In this document: one piece after another, positions 15,633 to 25,040 of the stretch
How the letters are laid out: each line of letters begins with the position of its first letter
How positions within the stretch are numbered: the stretch's first letter is position 1
Assembly (NCBI RefSeq): GCF_946151055.1
Contig: NZ_CAMGYZ010000005.1
Span: forward strand, 330,250 to 394,249
Origin: Bacillus sp. Marseille-Q3570
GTDB lineage: Bacteria > Bacillota > Bacilli > Bacillales > Fictibacillaceae
Length of the DNA stretch: 64,000 bases
Direction: 5' to 3'
Position numbers and translations under genes: made by a program
Notes under the pieces: model-generated
What the model was told of the DNA's origin: nothing
Database searches by the model: none
The model's input: only the letters and a program-made list of their open reading frames with translations

Positions 15633-16115
15633 GTGGATACACGTGAGTTACGGAATTGTTTCGGTCGATTTGCAACCGGGGTGACGGTTGTGACGTGGGC
15701 GGGGGAAGATAAGGTGAAGCATGGCATTACCGTCAATTCTTTTACGTCTGTTTCATTGGATCCACCGCTTGTGCTCGTTTCAATTGATAAAAAGGCGAAA
15801 GCGTGCGCCGGGTTGAAGAATCAATCTTTTGTCGTGAATATCCTCGCTTCAGGTCAAGAGGCGATCGCCTGGCAATTTGCCGGTAAGGAGCAGCAAGGAC
15901 TGGAAATCGAATGGGAGGAAACGTTCCTTGGACCGAAAATCAAGGACACGCTTGCAACATTCGAGTGTTCGCCATGGAAAGAATATGACGGTGGTGACCA
16001 TATTTTATACCTCGGAAAAATACAAGATTTTTCTTACACGGACGGAGATGCACTCGTTTTTTACCAGGGGAAGTTCTCCCAAACGAAAGAAATCGACAAC
16101 TATTTGAAAAAGTAA
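15633..16115 (+). CDS. Flavin reductase component of a two-component monooxygenase
   Basis: This HpaC-like enzyme reduces FAD or FMN with NAD(P)H and supplies it to the oxygenase encoded next. The 160 residues match the flavin reductase-like domain family, with the motifs FATGVTVVT, GITVNSFTSVSLDPPLV and the C-terminal GDHILYLGKI. The GTG start follows GGAGGTG. It lies 22 bp before the HpaB-like gene. In Geobacillus thermodenitrificans a similar reductase and oxygenase pair hydroxylates anthranilate to 3-hydroxyanthranilate; the rest of this cluster fits that role. Confidence 0.88.
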   Translation: MDTRELRNCFGRFATGVTVVTWAGEDKVKHGITVNSFTSVSLDPPLVLVSIDKKAKACAGLKNQSFVVNILASGQEAIAWQFAGKEQQGLEIEWEETFLGPKIKDTLATFECSPWKEYDGGDHILYLGKIQDFSYTDGDALVFYQGKFSQTKEIDNYLKK

Positions 16116-16137
16116 AGCATAAAAAGGAGGAGATTCA

Positions 16138-17622
16138 ATGGGGATCAGAACAGGTGAGCAGTATATCAAAGGGCTACGATCGAGAAAGCCAGAGGTATGG
16201 TTGGGCGGTCGTAAAATTGATGACGTCTATACGGAAGATGTATTCAGACAGCCGATCCATGAAATCGCGAAGCTTTATGACATGCAGCATGACCCGGAGT
16301 ACCAGGAGCGGATCACGCACATTTGTGAAGAAACGGGTGAGCGCGTAAACAACTCGTTCCTTGTTCCGAGGAAATTCGAGGACTTGAAAGCGAGGAGCGA
16401 TCTGTTTGAAATCTGGTCGAAAGCGACGTTCGGAACGATGGGACGCACACCTGATTTCTTGAATGTAACGATCACCTCAATGGCAAGCAACACGTGGTTT
16501 TTGAATCAATACGACCCGCAATGGGGCGAAAATATGATCAATTACTTCCAGCATGTCCGTGATAACGATGTCTTTTTGACCCATGCGATCATCAATCCGC
16601 AAAACGACAGGAGCAAGGCCTCCCATGAGCAGGAAGATGCGTTTACTCACCTGGGAGTCGTGGAGGAAAAGCCAGACGGATTGGTCGTTCGTGGAGCGAA
16701 GATGCTTGCGACGCTCGCACCGATCACTGACGAGGTCATCATCTACTCATTCCCTGGATTCCAGCCTGGAGACGAAAAGCATGCGATCGCGTTCGCGTTG
16801 CCGATCGATACGCCTGGTCTTAAAATCATGTGCCGTGAACCAGCGCAGGACGGAAAGCGTTCGTTGTTTGATCATCCGCTTGCATCAAGATTCGAGGAAA
16901 TGGATGCGCTTCTCGTCTTTGAAGATGTGTTCGTTCCGTGGAACCGTGTTTTCATCAATCAGAATGTGGAAGCGGCGAACCTTCTATATCCGAAAACAGG
17001 AATCGGGATCCAGCCGGCGCATCAATCCGGAGTCAGAGGCCTTGTGAAACTATCATTTGCGATGGAAGTCGCTTGTAAACTAGCAGATTCTATCGGTGTG
17101 GACGGGTACCTGAACGTTAAAACCCAATTGGGCGAGCTCATCCAATCGGTTGAAGCGATCAGAGCCCTGTTGAGAGTTTCCGAGTATGAATATGAAACGA
17201 CGCCACAAGGAGAATTACGTCCAGGTTCAGCACCGCTTGAAACAATCAGGGGAATGCTGCCGAAGCTGTATCCGCGTGCGATTGAAATCATCCAGACGAT
17301 TGGAGCGGGTGGCTTGTTGATGTCACCGATGGGAGCGGACTTTGATAATCCAGAACTGAAGCCAATCGTCGACAAGTATTATGTTGGACGTGAGGGTGTG
17401 TCTTCTGAAGATCGTGTCCAACTGTTCAAGCTCGCATGGGATCTATCGGGAGAAGCATTCGGACAGCGTTTGCTGCAATACGAGCGCTATTATTCAGGAG
17501 ATCCACTAAGAAGATTGGGCTGGTTCTATGACGGATTCAAACGCAAGCACGACTTCGCAATGGTGAAGGATGCGTTGGATGGGGCTTCTGATATGCATAA
17601 GAAGCAGTTGATTAAGAATTAA
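16138..17622 (+). CDS. HpaB-family FADH2-dependent monooxygenase, probable anthranilate 3-monooxygenase
   Basis: The 494-residue protein belongs to the 4-hydroxyphenylacetate 3-monooxygenase oxygenase (HpaB) family, which hydroxylates aromatic rings with reduced FAD. Family segments include [46 protein letters not shown] and [10 protein letters not shown]. The usual substrate of the family is 4-hydroxyphenylacetate, but the downstream genes all belong to 3-hydroxyanthranilate breakdown and no homoprotocatechuate genes are present. I therefore infer anthranilate as substrate. AAGGAGGAG precedes the ATG. Known anthranilate 3-monooxygenase clusters may include a riboflavin kinase/FAD synthetase gene; none is present here. 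Confidence 0.8.
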   Translation: MGIRTGEQYIKGLRSRKPEVWLGGRKIDDVYTEDVFRQPIHEIAKLYDMQHDPEYQERITHICEETGERVNNSFLVPRKFEDLKARSDLFEIWSKATFGTMGRTPDFLNVTITSMASNTWFLNQYDPQWGENMINYFQHVRDNDVFLTHAIINPQNDRSKASHEQEDAFTHLGVVEEKPDGLVVRGAKMLATLAPITDEVIIYSFPGFQPGDEKHAIAFALPIDTPGLKIMCREPAQDGKRSLFDHPLASRFEEMDALLVFEDVFVPWNRVFINQNVEAANLLYPKTGIGIQPAHQSGVRGLVKLSFAMEVACKLADSIGVDGYLNVKTQLGELIQSVEAIRALLRVSEYEYETTPQGELRPGSAPLETIRGMLPKLYPRAIEIIQTIGAGGLLMSPMGADFDNPELKPIVDKYYVGREGVSSEDRVQLFKLAWDLSGEAFGQRLLQYERYYSGDPLRRLGWFYDGFKRKHDFAMVKDALDGASDMHKKQLIKN

Positions 17623-17680
17623 AACTAGTAATATAAAAATAATAAAGGAAACGACTACCACTTATCTAATACTCTATCTG

Positions 17681-17702
17681 GAGTGATTTTTGCCGATCAC
17701 TC
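17681..17702. promoter_or_regulatory. Inverted repeat before the IclR gene
   Basis: GAGTGAT (17681–17687) and ATCACTC (17696–17702) are separated by 8 bp, 41 bp before the start of the regulator gene. It could be an operator for autoregulation or a weak hairpin. Confidence 0.4.
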
Positions 17703-17742
17703 ACTCGAATTTCTAAGTGTGATATTAAAGGAGAGTGGGCAT

Positions 17743-18492
17743 GTGATTTCGTCTATCAATAAAATTACGAAAATTCTAAATTGTTTCACGAATGAAGAAC
17801 CGGCCCTTGGCAATCTGGAAATCTCGAAAAAGCTGGGGATGAATCCGAGTACGACGCATCACCTCATCCGGACGTTGTGCCAGGAAGGGATTCTCATTCA
17901 GGATAGTCGGAAGAAGTATCGCCTTGGATGGAAGTTATTAGAGTGGAGTAATCACGTCATGTATCAACAGGATATTTATAACGAAGCGATCCCGATCGTA
18001 GAGAATCTGATACGGAAATACCAGGGGACGGTCCATATCGGAATGTTCGATGCTGGCGAGGTCAGGTTCGTGTTGAAAGTAGCTGCCAAAGATTCGATCT
18101 CGGTGCCAACCTATGTCGGGGCAAAACAGCCGGCGTATTGTACGAGTTCAGGGAAGGTGTTGCTTGCGTACAATCCTTCGTTCATCCAACCGACGATCTC
18201 AAAAGGATTACTACAACGGGCTCCGAATACGATCACTTGTGTGGATAAGCTGATGCTTGAGCTGAAGCAGATTCGGAATCAGGGCTATTCGATTTCCAAT
18301 AACGAGAATGAACATGGAATGTATGCGGTGGCTGCTCCAATCCAGACGTATACGGGCCAGACAGTTGCTGCGCTCAATATGGTCGGACCGATTTCTTATA
18401 TGCAAGGAAGCGAAAGCAGAACCATCATCCAAAGTGTCGTGCGGACAGCACAGTCAATTTCGAATGAATTGGGTTATATCAACGTTTTATGA
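17743..18492 (+). CDS. IclR-family transcriptional regulator of the aromatic island
   Basis: A winged helix-turn-helix (about residues 1–65, with ISKKLGMNPSTTHHLIRTL as the recognition region) is followed by an IclR effector-binding domain with GAKQPAYCTSSGKVLLAY. IclR proteins usually control aromatic or short-chain acid catabolism and sense a pathway metabolite. I prefer the GTG at 17743 behind AAAGGAG (249 residues); the frame from 17683 has no ribosome binding site and covers the inverted repeat. It lies between the monooxygenase genes and the ring-cleavage genes, so it may control both. The effector is unknown. Confidence 0.88.
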   Translation: MISSINKITKILNCFTNEEPALGNLEISKKLGMNPSTTHHLIRTLCQEGILIQDSRKKYRLGWKLLEWSNHVMYQQDIYNEAIPIVENLIRKYQGTVHIGMFDAGEVRFVLKVAAKDSISVPTYVGAKQPAYCTSSGKVLLAYNPSFIQPTISKGLLQRAPNTITCVDKLMLELKQIRNQGYSISNNENEHGMYAVAAPIQTYTGQTVAALNMVGPISYMQGSESRTIIQSVVRTAQSISNELGYINVL

Positions 18493-18503
18493 TAGCGCTT
18501 ACA
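18490..18503. promoter_or_regulatory. Candidate cre site for CcpA
   Basis: TGATAGCGCTTACA fits the cre consensus TGWAANCGNTNWCA with one mismatch. It overlaps the stop codon of the IclR gene and lies 36 bp before the dioxygenase start, so carbon catabolite repression of the ring-cleavage genes is likely. Confidence 0.6.
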
Positions 18504-18538
18504 TGAGTAAGCAATTTAAAAATATGAGGAGGAATACC

Positions 18539-19093
18539 ATGGCGATCAAATCTGGTACAACCTTATTGAATGATAGAGTCGGAAATCTTATGAAAATCAT
18601 TGAGGACAATAAAGATCTTCTAAAGCCGCCGGTCAACAACAAAGTCCTTTGGGAGGATTCAGAATTTATTGCGATGCTGATCGGTGGACCGAACAAGCGA
18701 CGTGATTTCCACGTTGATCCGTCGGATGAGTTCTTTTATCAAGTCAAGGGAAACTGTTATGTCGAATGTATAAACGATAAAGGCGAGCGGGAAGTTGTGA
18801 CGGTCGGTGAAGGGGATATCTTCATGCTTCCGGCGATGGTGCCTCATTCCCCGCATCGGACTGCAAACTCATACGGAATCGTTCTCGAACGGAAACGTGG
18901 CGAAGGTGAGCTGGAGGATTTCGTCTGGTTCTGTGATAAGTGCGACCATGAAATGCACCGCGTGACGGTCCAGTTGACGAATATCGAAACACAGGTGAAA
19001 GGTGCGATTGAACAGTTCAACAGCAGCCCTGAGTTGAGGAAGTGTGACAACTGTGGGCACATGATGCCTGAAGAAGCAGATGAGTGGAAATGA
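18539..19093 (+). CDS. 3-hydroxyanthranilate 3,4-dioxygenase
   Basis: This Fe(II) cupin enzyme opens the ring of 3-hydroxyanthranilate to 2-amino-3-carboxymuconate semialdehyde. The 184 residues match the bacterial form. Metal ligands are visible in DFHVDPSDEFFYQ and VPHSPHR. The C-terminus has the rubredoxin-like pair of CxxC motifs (CDKC and CDNC) typical of bacterial members. The ATG at 18539 follows GAGGAGG. Its stop overlaps the start of the decarboxylase gene. It is the committed ring-cleavage step of the island. Confidence 0.95.
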   Translation: MAIKSGTTLLNDRVGNLMKIIEDNKDLLKPPVNNKVLWEDSEFIAMLIGGPNKRRDFHVDPSDEFFYQVKGNCYVECINDKGEREVVTVGEGDIFMLPAMVPHSPHRTANSYGIVLERKRGEGELEDFVWFCDKCDHEMHRVTVQLTNIETQVKGAIEQFNSSPELRKCDNCGHMMPEEADEWK

Positions 19094-20151
19094 GGGTAGA
19101 TTTCCATACACACATCATTCCGCATGACCTGCCTGATTTTACTGAAAAATATGGTCAGGAACGCTGGCCGATTCTTCAACAGACTTGTGCATGCGGAGCG
19201 AACATCATGGTTGGTGGGAAAGTGTTCCGTGAAGTGACGGACCAGGTTTGGAGTGCTGAAAAGCGGATCCAGGACATGGATCGGGAGGGTGTGGATATCC
19301 AGGTGCTCTCCCCGATTCCGGTGACGTTTTCCTATTGGGCTCCGGTTGAAGCGGCGATTGATATGGCACGGATTCAGAACGATTTCATTTCGGCCACGGT
19401 AAAAGAACGTCCGGATCGTTTCATCGGACTGGGAACAGTACCGATGCAGGATTGTGCTGCCGCGATCAAGGAAATGGAGCGTTGCATCACAGAGTTGAAT
19501 TTATACGGAATTGAAATCGGGACGAACGTGAATGGTGAAAATCTGGATGCGCCGGAGTTTCTCGAGTTCTTCCGCATGGCTGAGGAATGGAATGTCCCGT
19601 TGTTCATCCATCCATGGGAGACCCTAGCGAAAGATCGGACACCTAGACATAATTTCATGTACACGATCGGGATGCCGAGTGAGACAGCGCTTGCAGCTGC
19701 GAGTCTTGTCTGGAGTGGTGTGATTGAAAAGTTCCCAGGATTGAAGATCTGTTTTGCGCATGGTGGAGGATCGTTCCCATATATCCTGCCGAGACTGGAT
19801 CAGGGATGGAATGTATGGCCGCACTTGCGTTTGACGACGAATCTGCCAAGTCATTATGTGAAAAACTTCTATTTCGATTCGTTGAACTATGATCCTTTGA
19901 ACGTGAAGTACCTGATCGATCGTTTCGGCCATGAGCGGGTGATGATGGGATCCGATTATCCGTTCCTTTTGAGGGAAATCCCGCCAGGAAAAGTGATTGA
20001 TCATGCGGTCGATCTTTCGGAAGTACAGAAAGAAATGATTCTTGGAGAAAACGCATTGCGATTTTTAAATGTAAAAGAAAAGGGGCGGACGCATGGAGCA
20101 GAAAGTGATAACACCAGAGGAGAAGCTGCAAAGTCTGGGGCTTCGACTTAA
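19090..20151 (+). CDS. 2-amino-3-carboxymuconate-6-semialdehyde decarboxylase (ACMSD)
   Basis: A zinc amidohydrolase-fold decarboxylase that converts the ring-cleavage product to 2-aminomuconate semialdehyde and so prevents its spontaneous closure to quinolinate. Zinc ligands are visible in DFHTHIIP near the N-terminus, in the FIHPWE and FAHGGGSFPY segments, and in the MMGSDYPF motif. The start ATGA overlaps the previous stop. A GTG at 19084 is an alternative. The C-terminal 20 residues (GRTHGAESDNTRGEAAKSG) are low in family character and overlap the next gene by 59 bp, which suggests a lost original stop. Confidence 0.93.
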   Translation: MRVDFHTHIIPHDLPDFTEKYGQERWPILQQTCACGANIMVGGKVFREVTDQVWSAEKRIQDMDREGVDIQVLSPIPVTFSYWAPVEAAIDMARIQNDFISATVKERPDRFIGLGTVPMQDCAAAIKEMERCITELNLYGIEIGTNVNGENLDAPEFLEFFRMAEEWNVPLFIHPWETLAKDRTPRHNFMYTIGMPSETALAAASLVWSGVIEKFPGLKICFAHGGGSFPYILPRLDQGWNVWPHLRLTTNLPSHYVKNFYFDSLNYDPLNVKYLIDRFGHERVMMGSDYPFLLREIPPGKVIDHAVDLSEVQKEMILGENALRFLNVKEKGRTHGAESDNTRGEAAKSGAST

Positions 20152-20554
20152 AGAAGTCCGGCCGTCTGCAGGAAATTATGTGAGCCATGTCCGTGTCGGA
20201 AATCTGATTTTTACCGCGGGACAAGGTGTCGATGAATATCATGGGAAGCTTGGCAGAGAGCTTACGCTTGAGGAAGGCTATACCGCTGCCCGGCAATCGA
20301 TGTTGAATCTGCTCAGTGTCCTCAAATATGAGTTGGGTGATCTGAGCAGAGTGAAACGCATCGTAAAACTGTTAGGATTCGTGAATTCTACAGAGGATTT
20401 CACCGATCAGCCAAAAGTGATGAACGGAGCCTCCGATCTTCTAGTCGAAGTGTTCGGAGACCGTGGCATACACGCGCGCTCTGCGCTGGGCATGGCTCAG
20501 CTGCCGAATAATACGGCGGTTGAAATCGAGATGATCGTAGAAGTAAAAGATTGA
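20093..20554 (+). CDS. 2-aminomuconate deaminase, RidA/YjgF family
   Basis: The 153-residue protein belongs to the RidA (YjgF) family of enamine/imine deaminases. In 3-hydroxyanthranilate pathways a member of this family converts 2-aminomuconate to 4-oxalocrotonate and ammonia, and its place here supports that role. Family motifs are FTAGQGVDEYHGKLG, RVKRIVKLLGFVN and the C-terminal HARSALGMAQLPNNTAVEIEM. AAAAGGGG lies before the ATG inside the end of the upstream gene, giving a 59-bp overlap. Unlike generic RidA (about 125 residues), it has the longer N-terminus of the deaminase subgroup. Confidence 0.85.
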   Translation: MEQKVITPEEKLQSLGLRLKEVRPSAGNYVSHVRVGNLIFTAGQGVDEYHGKLGRELTLEEGYTAARQSMLNLLSVLKYELGDLSRVKRIVKLLGFVNSTEDFTDQPKVMNGASDLLVEVFGDRGIHARSALGMAQLPNNTAVEIEMIVEVKD

Positions 20555-20563
20555 ACAAATGAG

Positions 20564-20720
20564 AATGGTGGCCATCGTGTCACCATTTCCTATTAAAAGT
20601 GTGGCATCGGTCCTGAGCGGTCAAAACTTCGGACAGGCACAGAAGAAAAAGGCAAGAAACTGTCCGAACCCGGGTCAGCTTCGGACAGGAAGAGTAGAAA
20701 AATGTGAGCAGCTGTCCGAA
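20564..20720. repeat. Intra-operon hairpins and TTCGGACAG array (52-bp period)
   Basis: A hairpin AATGGTG (20564–20570)/CACCATT (20581–20587) follows the deaminase gene. Then TTCGGACAG occurs at 20628 and 20680, and its complement CTGTCCGAA at 20660 and 20712, each pair exactly 52 bp apart. This is the only such array inside an operon in the window. It may reduce read-through or stabilise mRNA ends. Confidence 0.75.
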
Positions 20721-20793
20721 CTCACGAGTAGTGTGCTGGAGATTCACAATACCACAGCTAAACACAAATCACCCTGGATAGGAGGTTGAGGAA

Positions 20794-22269
20794 GTGCAAG
20801 TAACAGAGAAAATCCTACAAAAAATCCAACCGATCAACTGCCGTCATTTTATCGACGGTCAATATGCAGATTCTATCAATCTGAAAACCTTTGACAATAT
20901 CAATCCTGCAACAGAAGAAGTCATGGGACAGGTAGCGGAAGGCGGGAAGGAAGAGGTCGATCTCGCTGTTGCAGCTGCGAAAAAAGCGTTGAAAGGTCCA
21001 TGGAAAGATCTATCCGCACGGGAGCGGTCGAGCATCCTGCGCAAGATCGGCGACCTGATTCTTGATAGAGTCGAAGAATTGGCAGCTCTTGAATCGATGG
21101 ACACCGGAAAGCCATATCAAATGGCACTTGAAATCGATATCCCTCGGGCTGCGTATAATTTCCACTTTTTCGCGGATTACTTGACGTCGATGGGAACGGA
21201 AGCCTACCAACAGGACCAGGCGGCTCTCCATTATTCGATCCGGAGGCCGGTCGGGGTCGTCGGCATGATCAACCCCTGGAATCTACCATTGTTGTTGTTG
21301 ACGTGGAAGTTGGCACCATGTCTTGCGGCAGGGAATACGGCGGTCATGAAACCGGCGGAATGGACACCGATGACAGCAACAGTCCTGGCAGAAATCTGTA
21401 AGGAAGCAGGTGTACCGGACGGCGTCATCAATCTTGTTCACGGATTCGGTCCGGATTCTGCAGGTTCTGCGATTACAGAGCACCCGGATGTCGATGCGGT
21501 CACGTTCACCGGTGAGACGAAGACAGGGTCTGCGATCATGAAAGCGGCGGCTCCTACTTTGAAAAAGTTATCGTATGAGCTCGGTGGGAAAAACCCGAAT
21601 ATCATATTCGCGGATTCGGACCTTGATGAAGTGATCGAAACGACGCTGAAGTCGAGTTTCATGAATCAGGGCGAAGTCTGCCTATGCGGTTCGCGGATCT
21701 ATGTCGAGCGTCAGGCGTATGATGCATTCCTCGAAAAATTCGTCGCTGAAACGAACAAGCTTCAAGTCGGCGATCCGTTTGAAGAAGGGACGAAGGTTGG
21801 TGCTGTCATCAGTAAGGAGCACTACACCCGCGTCAATGGTTATATCGAGCTTGCGAAAGAAGAAGGCGGTCACATCCTGACAGGCGGAACCCGGCCAGAA
21901 GGTGTTGAAAAAGGCTTTTACATTTTACCTACGATCATTTCGGGACTCGGTCCTCATGCCCGGTGCGTTAAGGAAGAGATTTTCGGACCAGTCGTGACCG
22001 TTTTGCCTTTCGATTCGGAAGAGGAGGTCATTGAGCAGGCGAATGATACCCATTATGGATTGGGGACGACGATCTGGACGAATGATCTGCGTCGCGCACA
22101 CCGTGTCGCGCATCAGATCGAGGCAGGGATCATCTGGGTGAATACGTGGTATCTACGCGATCTTCGCACACCGTTCGGAGGCATGAAGCAAAGCGGGATC
22201 GGCCGTGAAGGCGGCATGCACAGCTTTGATTTTTATAGTGAACTATCCAACATAACGATCAAACTATGA
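20794..22269 (+). CDS. 2-aminomuconate-6-semialdehyde dehydrogenase
   Basis: An NAD+-dependent aldehyde dehydrogenase that oxidises 2-aminomuconate semialdehyde to 2-aminomuconate. The 491 residues have the ALDH layout: NPWNLPLLLLTWKLAPCLAAG for NAD binding, the glutamate in ELGGKNPN, and the catalytic cysteine in NQGEVCLCGSR. It is close to the hydroxymuconic semialdehyde dehydrogenase group; the pathway context selects the amino substrate. The GTG start follows ATAGGAGG. A 240-bp gap with hairpins separates it from the deaminase gene. Confidence 0.92.
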   Translation: MQVTEKILQKIQPINCRHFIDGQYADSINLKTFDNINPATEEVMGQVAEGGKEEVDLAVAAAKKALKGPWKDLSARERSSILRKIGDLILDRVEELAALESMDTGKPYQMALEIDIPRAAYNFHFFADYLTSMGTEAYQQDQAALHYSIRRPVGVVGMINPWNLPLLLLTWKLAPCLAAGNTAVMKPAEWTPMTATVLAEICKEAGVPDGVINLVHGFGPDSAGSAITEHPDVDAVTFTGETKTGSAIMKAAAPTLKKLSYELGGKNPNIIFADSDLDEVIETTLKSSFMNQGEVCLCGSRIYVERQAYDAFLEKFVAETNKLQVGDPFEEGTKVGAVISKEHYTRVNGYIELAKEEGGHILTGGTRPEGVEKGFYILPTIISGLGPHARCVKEEIFGPVVTVLPFDSEEEVIEQANDTHYGLGTTIWTNDLRRAHRVAHQIEAGIIWVNTWYLRDLRTPFGGMKQSGIGREGGMHSFDFYSELSNITIKL

Positions 22270-22294
22270 GATGAAAAACCAGGAGGCATATTTG

Positions 22295-23077
22295 ATGACA
22301 GAGAGAGTGAAGGAGCTATCCGAGCATTTAGTGACGGCAGTACAAAATCGTAAAGGGGTCCAACCGCTCACTGAGGTTTACCCTGATTTGAGTATAGATG
22401 AAGCCTATCAAGTCCAGCTTTCCACGATTAAACGCAAAACCGAATCCGGTCAAAGGATCGTTGGGAAAAAGATCGGACTGACATCAAAAGCGATGCAGGA
22501 TCTTCTTGGGGTTGGTGAACCGGATTACGGGCATCTGCTTGATGATATGGTGATCGATAACGGCGGCGAGATTCCAGCTGACAAGGTTCTTCAGCCAAAA
22601 GTGGAAGCGGAAATCGCCTTTGTTTTAAGGAAAGATCTTCACGGTCCGAATGTAACAGCTGATGATGTGTATGAAGCGACGGCTTATGTTGTGCCGGCTC
22701 TTGAAATCGTCGACAGCCGTGTCGCAGATTGGAAGATCAAGCTTCCAGATACGATTGCGGATAACGCGTCATCCGGACTGTACGTTCTTGGCGAAAATAA
22801 GGTGCCGATCCGTGCTGTCGATCTGCCCGCAATAAAAATGGATCTTTACAAAAATGAGGAACATGTCAATTCGGGAACGGGGGCAGCAGTTCTTGAAAAC
22901 CCGGCTAATTGCGTCGCCTGGCTTGCAAACAAGCTTTCAGATTATGGGGTTTCCCTTAAAGCCGGGGAGGTCATTTTGTCAGGCGCTCTTTCAGCGGCAG
23001 TCGATGCGAAACCAGGAGATACATTCCGAGCGACATTCGACGCATTGGGGGATGTGACGGTCCGGTTCAAAAGTTGA
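22295..23077 (+). CDS. 2-oxopent-4-enoate hydratase
   Basis: It adds water to 2-hydroxypenta-2,4-dienoate to give 4-hydroxy-2-oxovalerate. The 260 residues belong to the hydratase/decarboxylase family, with GKKIGLTSKAMQDLLGV, PKVEAEIAFVL and ALEIVDSRVADW. The close relative at 25041 is the decarboxylase. I assign this one as hydratase because it sits beside the aldolase and acetaldehyde dehydrogenase genes, as in meta-cleavage operons. The ATG at 22295 follows AGGAGG; the frame from 22271 is an upstream extension. Confidence 0.85.
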   Translation: MTERVKELSEHLVTAVQNRKGVQPLTEVYPDLSIDEAYQVQLSTIKRKTESGQRIVGKKIGLTSKAMQDLLGVGEPDYGHLLDDMVIDNGGEIPADKVLQPKVEAEIAFVLRKDLHGPNVTADDVYEATAYVVPALEIVDSRVADWKIKLPDTIADNASSGLYVLGENKVPIRAVDLPAIKMDLYKNEEHVNSGTGAAVLENPANCVAWLANKLSDYGVSLKAGEVILSGALSAAVDAKPGDTFRATFDALGDVTVRFKS

Positions 23078-23110
23078 AGCAGAAAGATCAAAAAGAAAGG
23101 AAGTGATGAG

Positions 23111-23992
23111 ATGTCCAAGATAAAAGTAGGAATTATCGGCTCGGGGAACATCGGTACGGATCTTATGTTGAAGCTTCGGCGTTCAAAGACACTTGAAATG
23201 ACGACGATGATCGGTATCGATGCAAATTCAGACGGGATGAGGATGGCACGGAAGTTCGGCTATGAAGTCATCGATAACGGCATAGATGGATTCATGGAAA
23301 AGCCGGAACTTGCAGATATCCTTTTCGATGCGACTTCCGCTAAAGCTCACCAGCGCCATTCGGAATTTTTAAAATCGGCCGGCAAGCAGGTTCTCGACTT
23401 GACACCTGCGGCTATCGGACCTTTCGTCGTACCACCGGTGAATCTGGGTGCCCATCTTGATGAACCTGATGTGAACATGATCACGTGCGGCGGCCAGGCT
23501 ACCATTCCGATCGTCCACGCAGTCAACAAAGTGGCTGATGTGGCGTATGCCGAAATTGTCGCGACAATCGCCAGTAAAAGTGCAGGACCTGGAACTAGAG
23601 CGAACATCGATGAATTTACGTATACGACCGCAAAGGGGATCGAGGAAATCGGTGGCGCGGACAAAGGAAAAGCGATCATCATCCTAAACCCTGCTGAACC
23701 ACCGATCCTTATGCGGAACACCGTCTATTGCCTCGTCAAGGAGGGTGAGTGTGATCAAGAGGAACTCACATCCTCGATCATGGACATGGTCAAAACTGTA
23801 CAAGCGTATGTTCCTGGTTACAGGGTCCGGACAGAACCGATTTTCGACGGCAATCAAGTGACGGTTTTCCTTGAGGTGGAAGGAGCGGGTGATTATCTTC
23901 CAAACTACTCTGGTAACCTCGATATCATGACAGCATCTGCGGTCAAGGTAGCGGAAGAGTTAGCGAAGAATCGGCTCGTCCAGAATGCATAA
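23111..23992 (+). CDS. Acetaldehyde dehydrogenase (acylating)
   Basis: It converts acetaldehyde, NAD+ and CoA to acetyl-CoA, working in a complex with the aldolase encoded next, which channels acetaldehyde. The 293 residues are the family length (compare MhpF and DmpF). The NAD loop is [13 protein letters not shown] and the catalytic cysteine lies in [26 protein letters not shown] precedes the ATG. It lies 15 bp before the aldolase gene. Confidence 0.95.
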   Translation: MSKIKVGIIGSGNIGTDLMLKLRRSKTLEMTTMIGIDANSDGMRMARKFGYEVIDNGIDGFMEKPELADILFDATSAKAHQRHSEFLKSAGKQVLDLTPAAIGPFVVPPVNLGAHLDEPDVNMITCGGQATIPIVHAVNKVADVAYAEIVATIASKSAGPGTRANIDEFTYTTAKGIEEIGGADKGKAIIILNPAEPPILMRNTVYCLVKEGECDQEELTSSIMDMVKTVQAYVPGYRVRTEPIFDGNQVTVFLEVEGAGDYLPNYSGNLDIMTASAVKVAEELAKNRLVQNA

Positions 23993-24007
23993 GAAAGGAG
24001 TAGTAGG

Positions 24008-25027
24008 ATGACAAAGCGGGATGTAACGATAGTGGAAGTGGCTTTGAGAGATGGAAGTCATGCGATCGGCCATCAGTTTACGGTCGATCAAGTGAAAGCA
24101 GTCGCCAGAAAGCTTGATGAGGCGAATGTTCCGTATATCGAGGTTTCACATGGGGATGGCATTGGCGGTTCTTCACTGCAATATGGCCGATCCGCAACGA
24201 ATGAGATGGAACTGATCGAAGCGGCTGTCTCCGTTTGCAAACAGGCGAAAATCGGGGTACTCCTTTTACCAGGAATCGGAACCGTGACTGAACTGAAAGA
24301 GGCAGCCAACTTAGGGGCGCGAATGGTACGGGTCGCAACCCATGTGACGGAAGCGGATGTATCACGCCAGCATATCAAACTTGCAAAAGAGCTCGGGCTG
24401 GAAACGGTAGGGTTTTTGATGATGGCGCATATGGTCCCGGTCGAAAAACTCGTCGAGCAAGCACAACTGATGGAAAACTATGGTGCGGATACGGTGTATG
24501 TCGTCGATTCAGCTGGGGCGTTGCTTCCACACCAGGTCAAGGAGCGGATACGCGCGTTGAAGGGCCGATTATCGATCAACATCGGGTTCCATGGGCATAA
24601 CAATCTTTCCTTAGCGATGGCGAATTCGATCGTCGCGATTGAAGAAGGCGCAACCTGGGTCGACGGCAGCGTCCGTTGTCTTGGGGCGGGTGCTGGTAAC
24701 ACGCAGACGGAAGTACTCGCGGCTGTGCTCGATCGACTTGGAATTGAAACCGGGATCGAACTTTATAAAATGATGGATCTGGCAGAAGATACGGTAGCCC
24801 CGATTTTACCACAGCCACAGGAAATTACGAAAGGCAGCTTGGTGCTAGGCTATGCAGGTATCTATTCGAGTTTCCTATTACATGCGAATCGAGCTGCAGA
24901 AAAGTTCGGGATCGATGCGCGTGATATCCTCGTCGAACTCGGGAATCGGCGTGTTGTTGGCGGCCAAGAGGATATGATCATTGATGTAGCTAGTGAACTA
25001 GCGAAGAAAAAATCCCCAGTCGGATAA
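24008..25027 (+). CDS. 4-hydroxy-2-oxovalerate aldolase
   Basis: A metal-dependent class II aldolase that splits 4-hydroxy-2-oxovalerate into pyruvate and acetaldehyde. The 339 residues carry the signature ALRDGSHAIGHQF near the N-terminus, the metal-binding GFHGHNNL, and a C-terminal communication domain for contact with the dehydrogenase. GAAAGGAG precedes the ATG. With the preceding gene it forms the final step of the pathway (compare MhpE and DmpG). Confidence 0.95.
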   Translation: MTKRDVTIVEVALRDGSHAIGHQFTVDQVKAVARKLDEANVPYIEVSHGDGIGGSSLQYGRSATNEMELIEAAVSVCKQAKIGVLLLPGIGTVTELKEAANLGARMVRVATHVTEADVSRQHIKLAKELGLETVGFLMMAHMVPVEKLVEQAQLMENYGADTVYVVDSAGALLPHQVKERIRALKGRLSINIGFHGHNNLSLAMANSIVAIEEGATWVDGSVRCLGAGAGNTQTEVLAAVLDRLGIETGIELYKMMDLAEDTVAPILPQPQEITKGSLVLGYAGIYSSFLLHANRAAEKFGIDARDILVELGNRRVVGGQEDMIIDVASELAKKKSPVG

Positions 25028-25040
25028 GGAGGAGATACAA

